Notes: generated by a model not told the origin, from the sequence alone. A stretch of DNA of 11,009 nucleotides from DASRCB01 sp035653295 (GCA_035653295.1 DASRCB010000147.1:1-11009); one strand, 5' to 3'; positions 1 through 6,730 are shown, numbered from the stretch's first letter. A program made the numbers and translations.

Positions 1-854
1 AACTCGTCGATTTCAGCGGGCGAGGGAGGCAGGCCGACGAGGTCGAGGCTGAGGCGCCGGATGAGCGTTTCCCGTGACGCTTCGTGCGATGGGCTCAGGC
101 CTTCTTTTTCGAGACGAGCGAGCACGAACGCGTCGATTGGATTCCGGACCCATTTCTGGTTGTGAACCCCGGGAACCGGCGGTCGAACCGGCTTCACGTA
201 GGCCCAGTGCTTCGCGGCAGGTTCGCCGGCCAGCGCATCCGGCCAGTGCGCGCCTTCGTCGATCCAGCGGCGAAGCGTGGCGATCTGCGCGTCCGACAAC
301 GGCGTGCGGCCGAAGGGCATGCGCGGCTCGTTGCCCTGACCGAGCACGCGATGAATGATACGGCTGCCCGCGCTGTTACCGGGCGAGATCTCCTTCATGG
401 CCGTGGCGCGCTGGTCCAGGTGCAGGCCGGCGGGGGCGTTCGGGCCTTTGTGGCAGGCGTAGCAATTGGCAGCGAAGATGGGCTGGACGTCGCGCGCGAA
501 GTCGACCGGGGCAGCGGCCGCGGGCAGGCCGGGAGCCCCCTGCTCGATCCAGCCGCGGATCACCGCGACCTTGTCGACGGTCAGGCGTGGCATCCCCGCC
601 GGGGGCATGCGGACGGCGTCGTCTTTCGCGGTGATGCGCACGTACAGCGTGCTTGCGGCGGGGTCGCCGGCTTTAACAGCGCGAGCGATCGCCGCGGGCG
701 AGTCGAGTTGCAGCCCGGCAGGGGCTTTATCGCCGTGGTGGCAGGGCACGCAGGATGCGTTCAGGACGGGCTGGATTTGCTTCGCAAAATCGACAGACTG
801 CGCGCCGAGCGGCAGGGCAAGCGCGGTGACGAACAGACAGCGGGAGAGAATCAC
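1..854 (-). CDS. Planctomycete-type diheme cytochrome c / DUF1549 protein, 3' part missing
   Basis: Reading frame on the minus strand, open to the left edge, so only the first 284 or so residues are visible. The start is GTG at 854: an in-frame stop lies 15 bases upstream, and GAGAAG at 863-868 sits 8 bases before it. Residues 1-19 form a short signal peptide (basic residue, then hydrophobic stretch ending L-G-A-Q). Two c-type heme motifs follow, CVPCH at 35-39 and CYACH at 131-135. Each is followed by an R-M-P segment (82-84 and again later) whose Met could be an axial heme ligand. After about residue 215 comes the start of a PSCyt2/DUF1549 domain (KHWAYVKP, then NPIDAFVLARLE, then RRLSLDLVGLPPSPAEID). 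The order PSCyt1, PSCyt2, then PSD1/DUF1553 is known from Planctomycetes, Verrucomicrobia and Acidobacteria; the PSD1 part would lie outside the window. The protein is presumably exported to the periplasm. Its substrate is unknown, and a redox role is inferred from the heme sites. Confidence 0.9.
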   Translation of the reverse strand, partial: MILSRCLFVTALALPLGAQSVDFAKQIQPVLNASCVPCHHGDKAPAGLQLDSPAAIARAVKAGDPAASTLYVRITAKDDAVRMPPAGMPRLTVDKVAVIRGWIEQGAPGLPAAAAPVDFARDVQPIFAANCYACHKGPNAPAGLHLDQRATAMKEISPGNSAGSRIIHRVLGQGNEPRMPFGRTPLSDAQIATLRRWIDEGAHWPDALAGEPAAKHWAYVKPVRPPVPGVHNQKWVRNPIDAFVLARLEKEGLSPSHEASRETLIRRLSLDLVGLPPSPAEIDE

Positions 855-875
855 GATCCGAGCTTCTCAGCGCAC

Positions 876-903
876 CGTATCAGAGGGGGAGCGGGCGTGT
901 CAA
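876..903 (-). promoter_or_regulatory. Candidate sigma-70-type promoter of the cytochrome/DUF1549 gene
   Basis: On the minus strand a perfect TTGACA (903-898) is followed after 16 bases by GATACG (881-876), which matches three of six bases of the -10 consensus. A transcript would start near 869, about 15 bases before the GTG start, with the GAGAAG ribosome binding site just inside the leader. The -10 match is weak, so the call rests on the perfect -35 and the good geometry. Confidence 0.45.
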
Positions 904-916
904 ATGAGGGTCAGCC

Positions 917-974
917 AATACGCGAAGCTCCGGCCGCAAACGCATTGCTTTGCGGGCCGTCCAGTTTGCGTATT
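917..974. repeat. Nested intergenic inverted repeat (58 bases)
   Basis: The outer arms AATACGC (917-923) and GCGTATT (968-974) are exact reverse complements. Inside them GGCCGCAAA (932-940) pairs with 949-958 with a single unpaired G; C931 pairs with G959, and a further GC/GC pair (942-943 with 947-948) closes a tiny loop. It lies just downstream of the radical SAM stop codon, between two minus-strand genes. No T-run follows on the minus strand, so it is not a classic intrinsic terminator. It could be an RNA processing or 3'-end stabilising structure, or a REP-like palindrome. Confidence 0.6.
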
Positions 975-990
975 CCGTTGCCGCTCGTCT

Positions 991-2133
991 TTACGCCGCC
1001 CGCCTGGGCCGCAGGCGCAGGACTCCAAGTGCTATCTTCCCGAAGAACGCGCGGCGGCGGTCGTCCAGAAACAACCAGGACAGAGCGCGCACCATCGCCG
1101 GCGGCTGGAACTCCGGGTCCAGTTGCCGCCGCCGATCCAGAATGCCGGCCAGTGTTTCGCGCGGGCGGGTCCGGAAATCATCGAGCATGGCTGTCTGGTG
1201 CACGCAGGAAATGGTGCAGAACGGCGCGCAGCCCTTCGGGCGAGCGGCCTCGCGCACCAGGTGGTCGGGGGTGTAATCGTCCAGCGGGATTCCGGGTTTG
1301 CCACGCTGCTGCGAACAATAGTGCACCAGGCCGTCTTCGCACACGTAGAGAAACCGGCCGCCCGCGCGGCAGTGCCACGCGTTCGCCGTACCCCGGCTGA
1401 TGTTCTGCTGGAAGCTGTCGAAATGCGCAAAGGAGAATAGCGACCCGCCCAGCGCTCGGAAGCGGTCGTAGACGGATTGATGCGCCGGCGCGAGCGGCTT
1501 CAGTTGGCCGCCATGATCGTGAATGATGCCGACCGTACTGGTGAACCCGAGCCCGCGGGCGCGCGCGCCGATGGTGAATGCGTCCTCGGGATTTCGAATG
1601 CCCGCGCCGAGCACGGAATTAATAGTCACGCCAAACTCGGCGTGCTCGGCCAACCACTGGAGCTTGCGGTCAAGGACCTTCAGGCTCTTTTTCGAGACAT
1701 CGTCCGGCATGACATTGTCGATGCTGATCTGCAGGTAATCGAGCCCGGCGCGATTCAGTGCCGTGATGCGCTCGGGCGTCAGCAGCAGGCCGTTGGTGAT
1801 GAGCGTCGCGATCGCGCCCCGCTGCCGGATGCGCGCGATGATCGCGTCCAGATCGGGGTGCAGGGTCGGCTCGCCGCCGCTCAGAGTGATGATGGTGGCG
1901 CCCAGGTCGGCCAGGCGGTCGATGCGGCGCAGCATCGCTTCCAGCGGCACCGGGCTGGAGGTCTTGTCGTATTCGTTGCAGTAGGCGCAGCTCAGGTTGC
2001 AGCGGCGAATGGGCACGATCTGGACAAGGATGGGGTGCGAGGGCGACTGCATGGCGCGCGCGAACATCCGGATTTCGCGAACCGCGCGCGTCAGGCGGCG
2101 CCAGCGTCTCCGGAATCTTGTCCTCAGGGCCAC
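991..2133 (-). CDS. Radical SAM protein with SPASM-like C-terminal cysteines
   Basis: 380 residues from GTG at 2133. An in-frame TAG lies 9 bases upstream, so the start cannot be much earlier; there is no clear ribosome binding site, and ATG codons at residues 23 and 28 are alternatives. The N-terminus is very arginine-rich. The [4Fe-4S]-SAM motif CxxxCxxC is at C45, C49, C52, followed by the GGEP motif at 86-89, then T-N-G at 112-114 and S-I-D at 136-138, as expected for a radical SAM barrel. The C-terminal part carries C254, C264, C272, C301, C305 and C309. The stretch from C254 to C272 (with D266-G267) resembles the start of a SPASM/twitch auxiliary cluster domain. Such enzymes modify peptides, proteins or cofactors by generating a 5'-deoxyadenosyl radical; no substrate peptide gene is visible nearby, so the substrate is unknown. 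It is followed on the same strand, after 136 bases, by the cytochrome gene, and is divergent from the secreted-protein gene at 2224. Confidence 0.9.
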   Translation of the reverse strand: MALRTRFRRRWRRLTRAVREIRMFARAMQSPSHPILVQIVPIRRCNLSCAYCNEYDKTSSPVPLEAMLRRIDRLADLGATIITLSGGEPTLHPDLDAIIARIRQRGAIATLITNGLLLTPERITALNRAGLDYLQISIDNVMPDDVSKKSLKVLDRKLQWLAEHAEFGVTINSVLGAGIRNPEDAFTIGARARGLGFTSTVGIIHDHGGQLKPLAPAHQSVYDRFRALGGSLFSFAHFDSFQQNISRGTANAWHCRAGGRFLYVCEDGLVHYCSQQRGKPGIPLDDYTPDHLVREAARPKGCAPFCTISCVHQTAMLDDFRTRPRETLAGILDRRRQLDPEFQPPAMVRALSWLFLDDRRRAFFGKIALGVLRLRPRRAA

Positions 2134-2223
2134 TACCTGCTATTCTCAACGACAGCGCGGCAAAGCAGGGCTTACAGTCTGTTACGACCGGACGAGAGCG
2201 GCGCGCATCACACCATCTTGCCC

Positions 2224-2958
2224 GTGCAACTGCGTTTTCCCACTGCCCTCGCGATCGTCGGTTTGTTGCCGCTGTGCGCCATCGCGCAGCAACAGCAGCA
2301 GGCGTCCCCTCCGCCGCAGCCGCCGCCGCACACCGACGAGAAGCCCACGGATAAGCCTCCGGAACCTACCGACAAACGCATTTACGGTGTGCTGGCCAAC
2401 TATCGAACGGCGGGCGCGATGGCAGTTTATCAGCCCATAACCACGCGGCAGAAGTTCAAAATCGCCGCCGGGGATTCGTTCAGCTGGAACATTTTCCTGC
2501 TCTCGGGGGCGTTTGCCGGACTGGCGCAACTGGAGGGCACGAATCCCTCATTTCACCAGGGCCTGAAAGGTTACGCTCACTATTACTGGACAGCGATGAT
2601 CGACCAGGCGCTGGGCAATTACATGACGGAGGCGATTCTCCCCTCGATGCTGCACGAAGATCCGCGCTACTTTCGCCTCGGCGAGGGCAGCCCCGGGCGG
2701 CGCGTCGGCTGGGCAGTAAAACAGATCTTCTGGACGCGGAAAGACAACGGCGGGTATGAGTTCAACTTCTCGGAGATCGGCGGCAACGCAATCGCCACTG
2801 CCATTTCCAACGCCTACTACCCCGACAGCCGAAGCGCGGAAGACAACCTGCAGAAGTGGGGCACGCAGGTGGGCACCGACCTGGTCTCGAACATCCTGAA
2901 AGAGTACTGGCCGGACTTCAAGCGCAAGGTGATGCACAAGAACGCGCACAACGAATAA
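2224..2958 (+). CDS. Secreted protein of an acidobacteria-type uncharacterised family
   Basis: 244 residues if started at GTG 2224; TTG at 2218 is the only close alternative. The frame stays open further upstream to about 1477, but that part is the antisense shadow of the radical SAM gene, and the signal peptide fixes the real start. Residues 2-21 are a signal peptide (R4, hydrophobic core, ending A-I-A before Q22), so this is a likely substrate of type I signal peptidase. Next comes a Gln run (22-26) and a Pro-rich linker (29-50). The mature domain (about 53-235) has features I associate with a repeated acidobacterial family of no known function: KFKIAAGDSF at 77-86, HEDPRYFRLGEG at 144-155, FNFSEIGGN at 180-188, YYPDSRS at 198-204 and KEYWPDFKRK at 226-235. 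No enzyme motif is recognised. The lepB array begins 48 bases downstream on the same strand, so co-transcription is possible. No clear Shine-Dalgarno is seen. Confidence 0.82.
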   Translation: MQLRFPTALAIVGLLPLCAIAQQQQQASPPPQPPPHTDEKPTDKPPEPTDKRIYGVLANYRTAGAMAVYQPITTRQKFKIAAGDSFSWNIFLLSGAFAGLAQLEGTNPSFHQGLKGYAHYYWTAMIDQALGNYMTEAILPSMLHEDPRYFRLGEGSPGRRVGWAVKQIFWTRKDNGGYEFNFSEIGGNAIATAISNAYYPDSRSAEDNLQKWGTQVGTDLVSNILKEYWPDFKRKVMHKNAHNE

Positions 2959-3006
2959 ACTCGCGGCCGGCGCTCGCTAACCCGTTGCTAAACTAGATAG
3001 ATCGCG

Positions 3007-3822
3007 ATGAGCGAAACAGCTGGACCGGTCAGCGCACCACCGGAAGCCGAAGTCCAGGAGATGCCGGCGGCTCCTGCGCCCTCCCGCGCCGAGGGGCAGG
3101 GCCGCACGGGCGCTGCCGAATGGGCCATCACCATCCTGCTGCTGCTGTTTCTCACGACATTTCTGGTTCAGGCTTTCGTGATTCCTTCGGGCTCCATGGA
3201 AGACACGCTGCTGATCGGCGATCACGTGCTCGTGGACAAGCTGGCCTACGGGCCGTCGGGCGGATTCAGCCGTATGGTGCTGCCGTATCGCGAGCCGCGC
3301 GATGGCGACATCATCGTCTTTCGTTACCCGGTGCACATTGAGGAGAACTTCGTCAAACGAGTGATCGGCGTGCCGGGCGACCGTATCCGCATCGTCAACA
3401 AGGTCGTGTATCGCAACGGGGTTCGTCTGGACGAGCCCTACGCTTTTCACAAGAGCGACGTGATTGAACCGTATCGCGACAACTTTCCGGGCGAGCCGAA
3501 CACGCCACTCGACGAGCTGGGGTACGCACGGAACATGCTTCAGTATCACGTCGTGAATGGCGAGCTGGTGGTGCCACCGGGCCAGTATTTCGCCATGGGC
3601 GATAACCGCGACGCCTCGCTCGACAGCCGCTACTGGGGATTCGTGCCGCGCGGCAATATCATGGGCAAGCCGCTGCTCATATACTGGTCGTACGCTGCGC
3701 CTCCGGACCAGCTTTCCGACCAGTCCATCAACCTGCGTCATATGCTGGATGTAGCGGAGCACTTCTTCAGCCGCACGCGCTGGAGCCGAACGCTGAAACT
3801 CATTCATGGGCACTACAACTGA
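3007..3822 (+). CDS. lepB: Type I signal peptidase, copy 1 (S-G-S-M type)
   Basis: 271 residues. This membrane-bound serine protease cleaves signal peptides of Sec- and Tat-exported proteins on the outer face of the inner membrane. Residues 1-38 are an Ala/Pro-rich cytoplasmic tail and 39-58 a single transmembrane helix. The catalytic box follows directly: P-S-G-S-M with S63 equivalent to E. coli Ser90, and S61 equivalent to Ser88. The general base is K117 in FVKRVIGVPGD (E. coli Lys145), and the conserved GDNRDASLDSRYWG box is at 198-211. All key residues are present, so it should be active. The C-terminus (AEHFFSRTRWSRTLKL) is shared by all three copies and appears soluble, without a second membrane helix. 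No good ribosome binding site precedes the ATG. The next lepB starts 17 bases inside the end of this gene, in another frame, which suggests translational coupling. Confidence 0.97.
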   Translation: MSETAGPVSAPPEAEVQEMPAAPAPSRAEGQGRTGAAEWAITILLLLFLTTFLVQAFVIPSGSMEDTLLIGDHVLVDKLAYGPSGGFSRMVLPYREPRDGDIIVFRYPVHIEENFVKRVIGVPGDRIRIVNKVVYRNGVRLDEPYAFHKSDVIEPYRDNFPGEPNTPLDELGYARNMLQYHVVNGELVVPPGQYFAMGDNRDASLDSRYWGFVPRGNIMGKPLLIYWSYAAPPDQLSDQSINLRHMLDVAEHFFSRTRWSRTLKLIHGHYN

Positions 3823-4603
3823 AACCAAGCCGAAGGCTGCCGAGGCAGTGCAGCCGGCGAAACGGCGTACCGAACAGCGCGGCTTTGTCGCGGAGTGGAC
3901 GTGGACCATCCTTATCCTGGTGTTCGCCATCACCTTCGTGGCCCAGGTCATGGCCATTCCCACCTCGTCCATGCACAATACTTTGCTGACCGGCGATCAC
4001 CTGATCATCGACAAGCTGGCCTACTCACCACCGGGGGCCGTCAGCCGGTATCTGCTGCCGTATGAGGACGTGAAACGCGGCGATATCATCGTCTTCCGGC
4101 ATCCCATTCTGCTGGACGAGAACTACGTCAAGCGCTGCATCGGCGTGCCGGGCGACCACATCAAGCTGGTAAACAAGCAGCTCTGGCTGAACGGGCATCT
4201 GGTGAACGAGCCGTACGCCATCCACATCACGCCCTATTACGACCCGTATCGAGATAATTTCCCGCAGGGCTCGCCCGACTTCATTCAGGATCCGCGGATG
4301 TACGAGCGTGCGCAGGACATGCTCAGGAACAATGTGGTGAACGGCGAACTGGTGGTGCCGCCGGGCAACTATTTCGCCATGGGCGACAATCGCGACAACT
4401 CGCTGGACAGCCGCTACTGGGGCCTGGTGCCGCGAGGGAACATTATTGGCAAGCCGGCCATCATTCTGTGGTCCTACGACGCGCCCACCCAGGACCTGCA
4501 GACATATAACGTCCATCACTTCGTCGATCTGGCCGAGCATTTCTTCACCAAAACGCGCTGGAACCGCACGCTCAAGCTGGTGCAGGGTTATCCTCTCCAG
4601 TAG
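3806..4603 (+). CDS. lepB: Type I signal peptidase, copy 2 (T-S-S-M type)
   Basis: 265 residues; the ATG at 3806 overlaps the end of copy 1 by 17 bases. The cytoplasmic tail is short and basic (1-25), with one transmembrane helix at about 30-50. The nucleophile box reads P-T-S-S-M, with S55 as catalytic Ser; thus the positions equivalent to E. coli Ser88 and Gly89 are T53 and S54. The general base is K109 in YVKRCIGVPGD, with an unusual Cys (C111) two residues away. The GDNRDNSLDSRYWG box is at 193-206. It is much closer to copy 3 than to copy 1, sharing EWTWTILIL, QVMAIPTSSMH, DVKRGDIIVFR and AEHFFTKTRWNRTL. It has the same membrane peptidase role as copy 1; different substrate preference is an inference from the altered box. 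No Shine-Dalgarno is visible, so it probably depends on coupling with copy 1. Confidence 0.96.
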   Translation: MGTTTETKPKAAEAVQPAKRRTEQRGFVAEWTWTILILVFAITFVAQVMAIPTSSMHNTLLTGDHLIIDKLAYSPPGAVSRYLLPYEDVKRGDIIVFRHPILLDENYVKRCIGVPGDHIKLVNKQLWLNGHLVNEPYAIHITPYYDPYRDNFPQGSPDFIQDPRMYERAQDMLRNNVVNGELVVPPGNYFAMGDNRDNSLDSRYWGLVPRGNIIGKPAIILWSYDAPTQDLQTYNVHHFVDLAEHFFTKTRWNRTLKLVQGYPLQ

Positions 4604-5398
4604 ATGGCATCGACAAAACGAAGCAAACCAGCCCCGCCGCCTCAATCGCCAGCGAGAGCGCCAGCACGCGGATTCGTGGCGGAATGGACGTGGACCATCC
4701 TGATCCTGCTGTTCTGCACGGCGTTCGAGGGTCAGGTGATGGCCATCCCGACTTCGTCCATGCACGATACGCTGCTTACCGGCGATCACCTGCTGATCGA
4801 CAAGCTCGCCTATGCGCCGCCGGACGCTCTCAGCCGCCATCTGCTGCCTTACCAGGATGTGAAGCGCGGCGACATCATCGTATTCCGCCTGCCGACTCAT
4901 CTGGAAGAGAACTATGTCAAGCGGGTCATCGGCCTGCCCGGCGATCGCGTTCGGCTGGTGAACGCGCAACTCTGGCTGAACGGCCACATTGTCAGCGAGC
5001 CGTACGTCATCCACAGCGCGCCGTATTCGTCCGACTCCTATCGCGACAATTTCCCGGTGGGGGGCGATCCCGGCTACCCACAGTTCCCCGGCATGCGCGA
5101 GCGCGCGCTGGCCATGCTGCGCGATGACGTAAAGGACGGCGAACTCGTCGTGCCGCCGGGCAATTACCTGGCCATGGGCGACAACCGCGATGTTTCGCTC
5201 GATTCCCGGTACTGGGGCCTCGTGCCGCGCGCCAACATCATCGGCAAGCCGGCGATCATCATTTGGTCCTACGACGCGCCGACCGAAGATCTGGAGACCT
5301 ATAACCTTCACCACTTCGTCGATCTGGCGGAGCATTTCTTCACGAAGACGCGCTGGAACCGAACGCTCAGGCTCGTGCCGGGCTACCAGCTGCAGTAA
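4604..5398 (+). CDS. lepB: Type I signal peptidase, copy 3 (T-S-S-M type)
   Basis: 264 residues. The ATG follows the TAG of copy 2 with no base between (TAGATG), and no ribosome binding site is seen, so reinitiation by terminating ribosomes is likely. The N-terminal tail (1-22) is basic and Pro-rich and differs from copy 2, while the match becomes nearly continuous from residue 22 (RGFVAEWTWTILIL). The helix is at about 27-47. Catalytic S52 lies in P-T-S-S-M, the general base is K106 in YVKRVIGLPGD, and the GDNRDVSLDSRYWG box is at 192-205. The insert between Lys and the last box (about 138-175) is the most divergent part of the three copies; in E. coli LepB the corresponding region contributes to the periplasmic beta domain. 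The guanylyltransferase gene starts 3 bases after its stop. Confidence 0.96.
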   Translation: MASTKRSKPAPPPQSPARAPARGFVAEWTWTILILLFCTAFEGQVMAIPTSSMHDTLLTGDHLLIDKLAYAPPDALSRHLLPYQDVKRGDIIVFRLPTHLEENYVKRVIGLPGDRVRLVNAQLWLNGHIVSEPYVIHSAPYSSDSYRDNFPVGGDPGYPQFPGMRERALAMLRDDVKDGELVVPPGNYLAMGDNRDVSLDSRYWGLVPRANIIGKPAIIIWSYDAPTEDLETYNLHHFVDLAEHFFTKTRWNRTLRLVPGYQLQ

Positions 5399-5401
5399 GT
5401 C

Positions 5402-6484
5402 ATGGCGAAAACCGATCACTACTACGGCCTCATCATGGCCGGCGGACGCGGTACGCGTTTCTGGCCGCGCAGCCGCCGGAGCAGCGCCAAGCAGGTGCTC
5501 CGCTTCACAGGCGAGAACTCGCTCATCCAGGACACGGTGGAGCGGCTTCGGCCAATCGTGCCGCCGGAGCGGATCTGGATTCTCACCAACGAGTATTTGC
5601 GGCGCGAGATCGTGCGGCAGCTGCCTCAGGTGCCGAAAGCGCAGATTCTGGCCGAGCCCGCCCAGCGCAATACCGCGCCGTGCATCGGGCTGGCGGCGCA
5701 GATCCTCCAGTCGCTCGATCGGGACGCCATCATGGGCGTTTTCCCGGCCGATCACGTCATCGCAAAGCCGGCGCGGTTCGTCCGGCTGCTGCGCCCGGCT
5801 TTTCGCGCCGCCGCTCAGGGCCGGATCGCGGTGATCGGTATACAGCCCCGCTGGGCGGAGACTGGCTACGGCTATATCGAATTCCCGCGCGGGACCAAAC
5901 CGGGCGCGATCGAGCCTGCGCCGGTGCTGCGCTTCCGCGAAAAGCCCGACGAAGAGACGGCGCGGGAATTCGTCAAAGCTGGCAACTTTTTCTGGAATGC
6001 CGGCATGTTTTTTTGGAAGACGGAGGTGCTGCTCGATGCGCTGCGGCGGTATCAGCCGAAAACCGCCACGCTGCTCGCCTCGCTGCCAGCATTCGGCGCG
6101 CGCGGTTTCGACGCGAAGCTGCGCGAGAGCTTCCCGCGATGTGAGAACATCTCCATCGACTACGCCGTTCTGGAGAAGGCGCCGGGCATCGTCGGATTCG
6201 CGGGCGACGATTTTGGCTGGAACGATGTGGGCAGCTGGAACGCGGTTTACGAACTGCTGCGGCGCGATGAAAACGGGAACGCGCTGCGCTCGGAAACCGT
6301 CGTTCGCGACAGCAGCGGAACATACGTGGATGCGGGCGCGAAGCTGGTAGCGCTGATCGGCGTGAAGAATCTGGTTGTGGTGGACACGCCCGACGCGCTG
6401 TTGATTGCCGACCGCGAACGGGCGCAGCAGGTGAGCGAGGTGGTAAAAATTCTGGAAAAGCGCGGAAGAGAAGACCTGTTATAG
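5402..6484 (+). CDS. manC: Mannose-1-phosphate guanylyltransferase (GDP-mannose pyrophosphorylase)
   Basis: 360 residues. The enzyme makes GDP-mannose and pyrophosphate from GTP and mannose-1-phosphate in the cytoplasm, feeding polysaccharide, glycolipid or protein mannosylation. The nucleotide-binding signature is at 14-31 (GGRGTRFWPRSRR, then K30-Q31). In most relatives the residue before this Lys is Pro; here it is A29. Other family motifs: EPxxRNTAP at 85-93, PADH at 115-118, TGYGYIE at 154-160, FREKP at 178-182, GNFFWNAGMF at 194-203, then SIDYAVLEKA and FGWNDVGSWNAV towards the C-terminus. The length fits the single-domain form; the cupin-like mannose-6-phosphate isomerase domain of the roughly 470-residue bifunctional proteins is absent. 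The ATG is 3 bases after the lepB copy 3 stop, with no Shine-Dalgarno, so it is the likely last member of the lepB operon. Confidence 0.95.
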   Translation: MAKTDHYYGLIMAGGRGTRFWPRSRRSSAKQVLRFTGENSLIQDTVERLRPIVPPERIWILTNEYLRREIVRQLPQVPKAQILAEPAQRNTAPCIGLAAQILQSLDRDAIMGVFPADHVIAKPARFVRLLRPAFRAAAQGRIAVIGIQPRWAETGYGYIEFPRGTKPGAIEPAPVLRFREKPDEETAREFVKAGNFFWNAGMFFWKTEVLLDALRRYQPKTATLLASLPAFGARGFDAKLRESFPRCENISIDYAVLEKAPGIVGFAGDDFGWNDVGSWNAVYELLRRDENGNALRSETVVRDSSGTYVDAGAKLVALIGVKNLVVVDTPDALLIADRERAQQVSEVVKILEKRGREDLL

Positions 6485-6495
6485 CATTTTCGGCT

Positions 6496-6501
6496 TATAA
6501 T
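6496..6501 (+). promoter_or_regulatory. Perfect -10 box (TATAAT) just ahead of the small membrane gene
   Basis: TATAAT lies in the gap after manC with only 7 bases between it and the ATG at 6509. A transcript from it would start at or next to the ATG and so be leaderless. The -35 is poor (AAGACC, 19 bases upstream). The box could be chance in a short AT-rich gap. Confidence 0.35.
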
Positions 6502-6508
6502 TCAGGCA

Positions 6509-6730
6509 ATGCGGGATCGGACCATCTACGCGCTGGTCGGGGGCGTTGCCGGGTCGGTGGTGGGATACGGCCTGCGGCGCTGGCTGATGATCCCGGTATT
6601 TTTTGAAAGCTGCCTGACACTGGCGGGCGGTTTGGGCATGGTGGCCTGGGCCGAGCGAACGAAACGCGTCAAAACGCCGGACGAGTTGAACCAGCCTCTC
6701 TCAGTCTTCGACGCGCCGAAGCGGCAGTAG
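6509..6730 (+). CDS. Small two-helix membrane protein, function unknown
   Basis: 73 residues from ATG 6509, 24 bases after the manC stop. Two hydrophobic segments are visible: about 6-21, Gly/Val-rich (LVGGVAGSVVGYG), and about 27-48 (MIPVFFESCLTLAGGLGMVAW). They are separated by a short basic turn (R23, R24), and a polar C-terminal tail (50-73) is rich in Lys, Arg and Asp. This suggests a helical hairpin in the inner membrane. I do not recognise the family. Membrane topology and gene-dense context argue for a real gene, but the small size and lack of a Shine-Dalgarno keep confidence moderate. It could be read through from the lepB-manC operon or from the TATAAT just upstream. Confidence 0.6.
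   Translation: MRDRTIYALVGGVAGSVVGYGLRRWLMIPVFFESCLTLAGGLGMVAWAERTKRVKTPDELNQPLSVFDAPKRQ

Noticed and set aside
84..1440. Long plus-strand open frames of 324 and 438 codons at the left end
   Set aside because: They lie antisense to the cytochrome/DUF1549 and radical SAM genes, whose motifs are unmistakable. The plus-strand translations are Arg/Gly-rich with no family pattern, as expected of shadows in GC-rich DNA.
991..2133. Radical SAM gene as a peptide (RiPP) maturase locus
   Set aside because: The SPASM-like cysteines fit such a role, but no small precursor peptide gene or exporter is seen beside it.
1477..2223. Upstream extension of the secreted protein frame
   Set aside because: It overlaps the radical SAM gene on the other strand, and the signal peptide begins at about 2224, so the extension is only an open frame.
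2986..3000. TAAACT as a possible -10 box for the lepB operon
   Set aside because: Only four of six matches and no -35 at a suitable distance, so it cannot be told from chance.
2977..3978. A 333-codon minus-strand frame over lepB copy 1
   Set aside because: Antisense to a complete signal peptidase with all catalytic boxes; no recognisable motif of its own.
4025..5755. A 576-codon minus-strand open frame across lepB copies 2 and 3 and manC
   Set aside because: It is antisense to three well-supported genes. Its internal repetition simply mirrors the lepB duplication.
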